From assembly GCA_947471745.1 (NCBI GenBank), contig CANJKZ010000777.1, positions 1,364,501 to 1,428,500 on the forward strand: a stretch of 64,000 nt of DNA, given 5' to 3'. Every line of letters begins with the position of its first letter. Positions within the stretch are counted from its first letter, which is position 1. The notes beneath the pieces were generated by a model. That model searched no databases and had not been told where the DNA came from. It saw nothing but the letters and a program-made list of their open reading frames with translations. Shown one piece after another: positions 63,660 to 64,000 of the stretch. A program made the position numbers and the translations under genes. Source of the DNA: Closterium sp. Naga37s-1 (Eukaryota; Streptophyta; Zygnematophyceae; Desmidiales; Closteriaceae).

Positions 63660-64000
63660 CTTCCAATCCTCCCTTCCTCTCTCCCTCCCTCACACCCTCC
63701 CTCCACCCTCCCTCCACCCTCCCTCACATCCTCCCTCCACCCTCCCGCACGCCCTCCCTCCACCCTCCCTCACGCCCTCCCTCCACCCTCCCGCACGCCC
63801 TCCCTCCACCCTCCCTCACGCCCTCCCTCCACCCTCCCGCACGCCCTACCTCCACCCTCCCTCACGCCCTCCCTCCACCCTCCCTCCACCCTCCCTCCAC
63901 CCTCCCTCACGCCCTCCCTCCACCCTCCCTCACGCCCTCCCTCCACCCTCCCTCCACCCTCCCTTCACCCTCCCTCACGCCCTGCCTCCACCCTCCCTCC
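63660..64000 (+). repeat. Pyrimidine-rich minisatellite at the window end
   Basis: CCTCCCTCCACCCTCCCTCA and CGCC-containing units of 12 and 24 bp fill the GLG1 intron to the window edge. Confidence 0.95.

Noticed and set aside
1..64000. tRNA, rRNA or other structural RNA genes
   Set aside because: I looked for tRNA arms and rRNA-like blocks and saw none I could defend.
1..64000. All tandem exon copies are assembly artefacts
   Set aside because: Copies differ from one another by substitutions, truncation points and palindromic inserts, and occur in five genes. Only the nine near-identical 109-bp intervals could hide a miscount, so their number remains uncertain.

Overview
This is a eukaryotic nuclear window, most likely from a streptophyte green alga or an early-diverging plant. 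It contains a PFK5-type plastidial phosphofructokinase and a two-CRM-domain group II intron splicing factor of the CAF type, both plant-lineage families. Genes have many short exons with GT-AG introns, and there are both chromovirus (Ty3) and copia LTR retrotransposons. The exact species cannot be read from the sequence. A Closterium-like charophyte is my guess, held weakly.

Layout, with all host genes on the + strand: 252-5733 PFK5-like phosphofructokinase (5' end outside the window); 8037-10661 membrane-anchored sulfotransferase-like protein; 11607-15903 DUF155/RMD1 (RRG-type) mitochondrial protein; 16883-31588 a 2,013-residue protein with a signal peptide and two SET/Rubisco-LSMT-like halves; 31731-37228 a decayed Ty3 chromovirus with LTRs and AACAG target duplications; 38262-46188 a small unrecognised membrane protein whose third intron holds a decayed copia element (38973-45638, minus strand, ACAAA target duplications); 46616-56119 CRS2-associated factor; 56934 to beyond 63349 a GLG1-like cysteine-rich secretory-pathway protein (3' end outside). 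The exon chains were worked out by hand and keep the reading frame across every junction. The host genes share no pathway. Plastid metabolism, plastid splicing, mitochondrial and secretory functions are simply neighbours.

The striking feature is the fabric of the introns. Nearly every gene carries tandem partial copies of its own exons, complete with splice acceptor or donor. Examples are 17 copies of a micro-exon unit in the CAF gene (109-143 bp spacing), a 146-bp unit in the RMD1 gene, 125-bp units in the CAF gene, and 21-bp arrays of splice donors in the GLG1 gene.

A family of short near-perfect palindromes (typical half-site TGACTTTTGAGTC or a variant) sits between the direct copies of many such duplications. 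At least ten loci show this, two of them inside a coding exon. The central six bases differ between loci (GTCGAC, GGCGCC, GAATTC, GACGTC) but stay palindromic. I found none in the two retrotransposons. Palindrome-punctuated tandem duplication is the best candidate here for an undescribed process.
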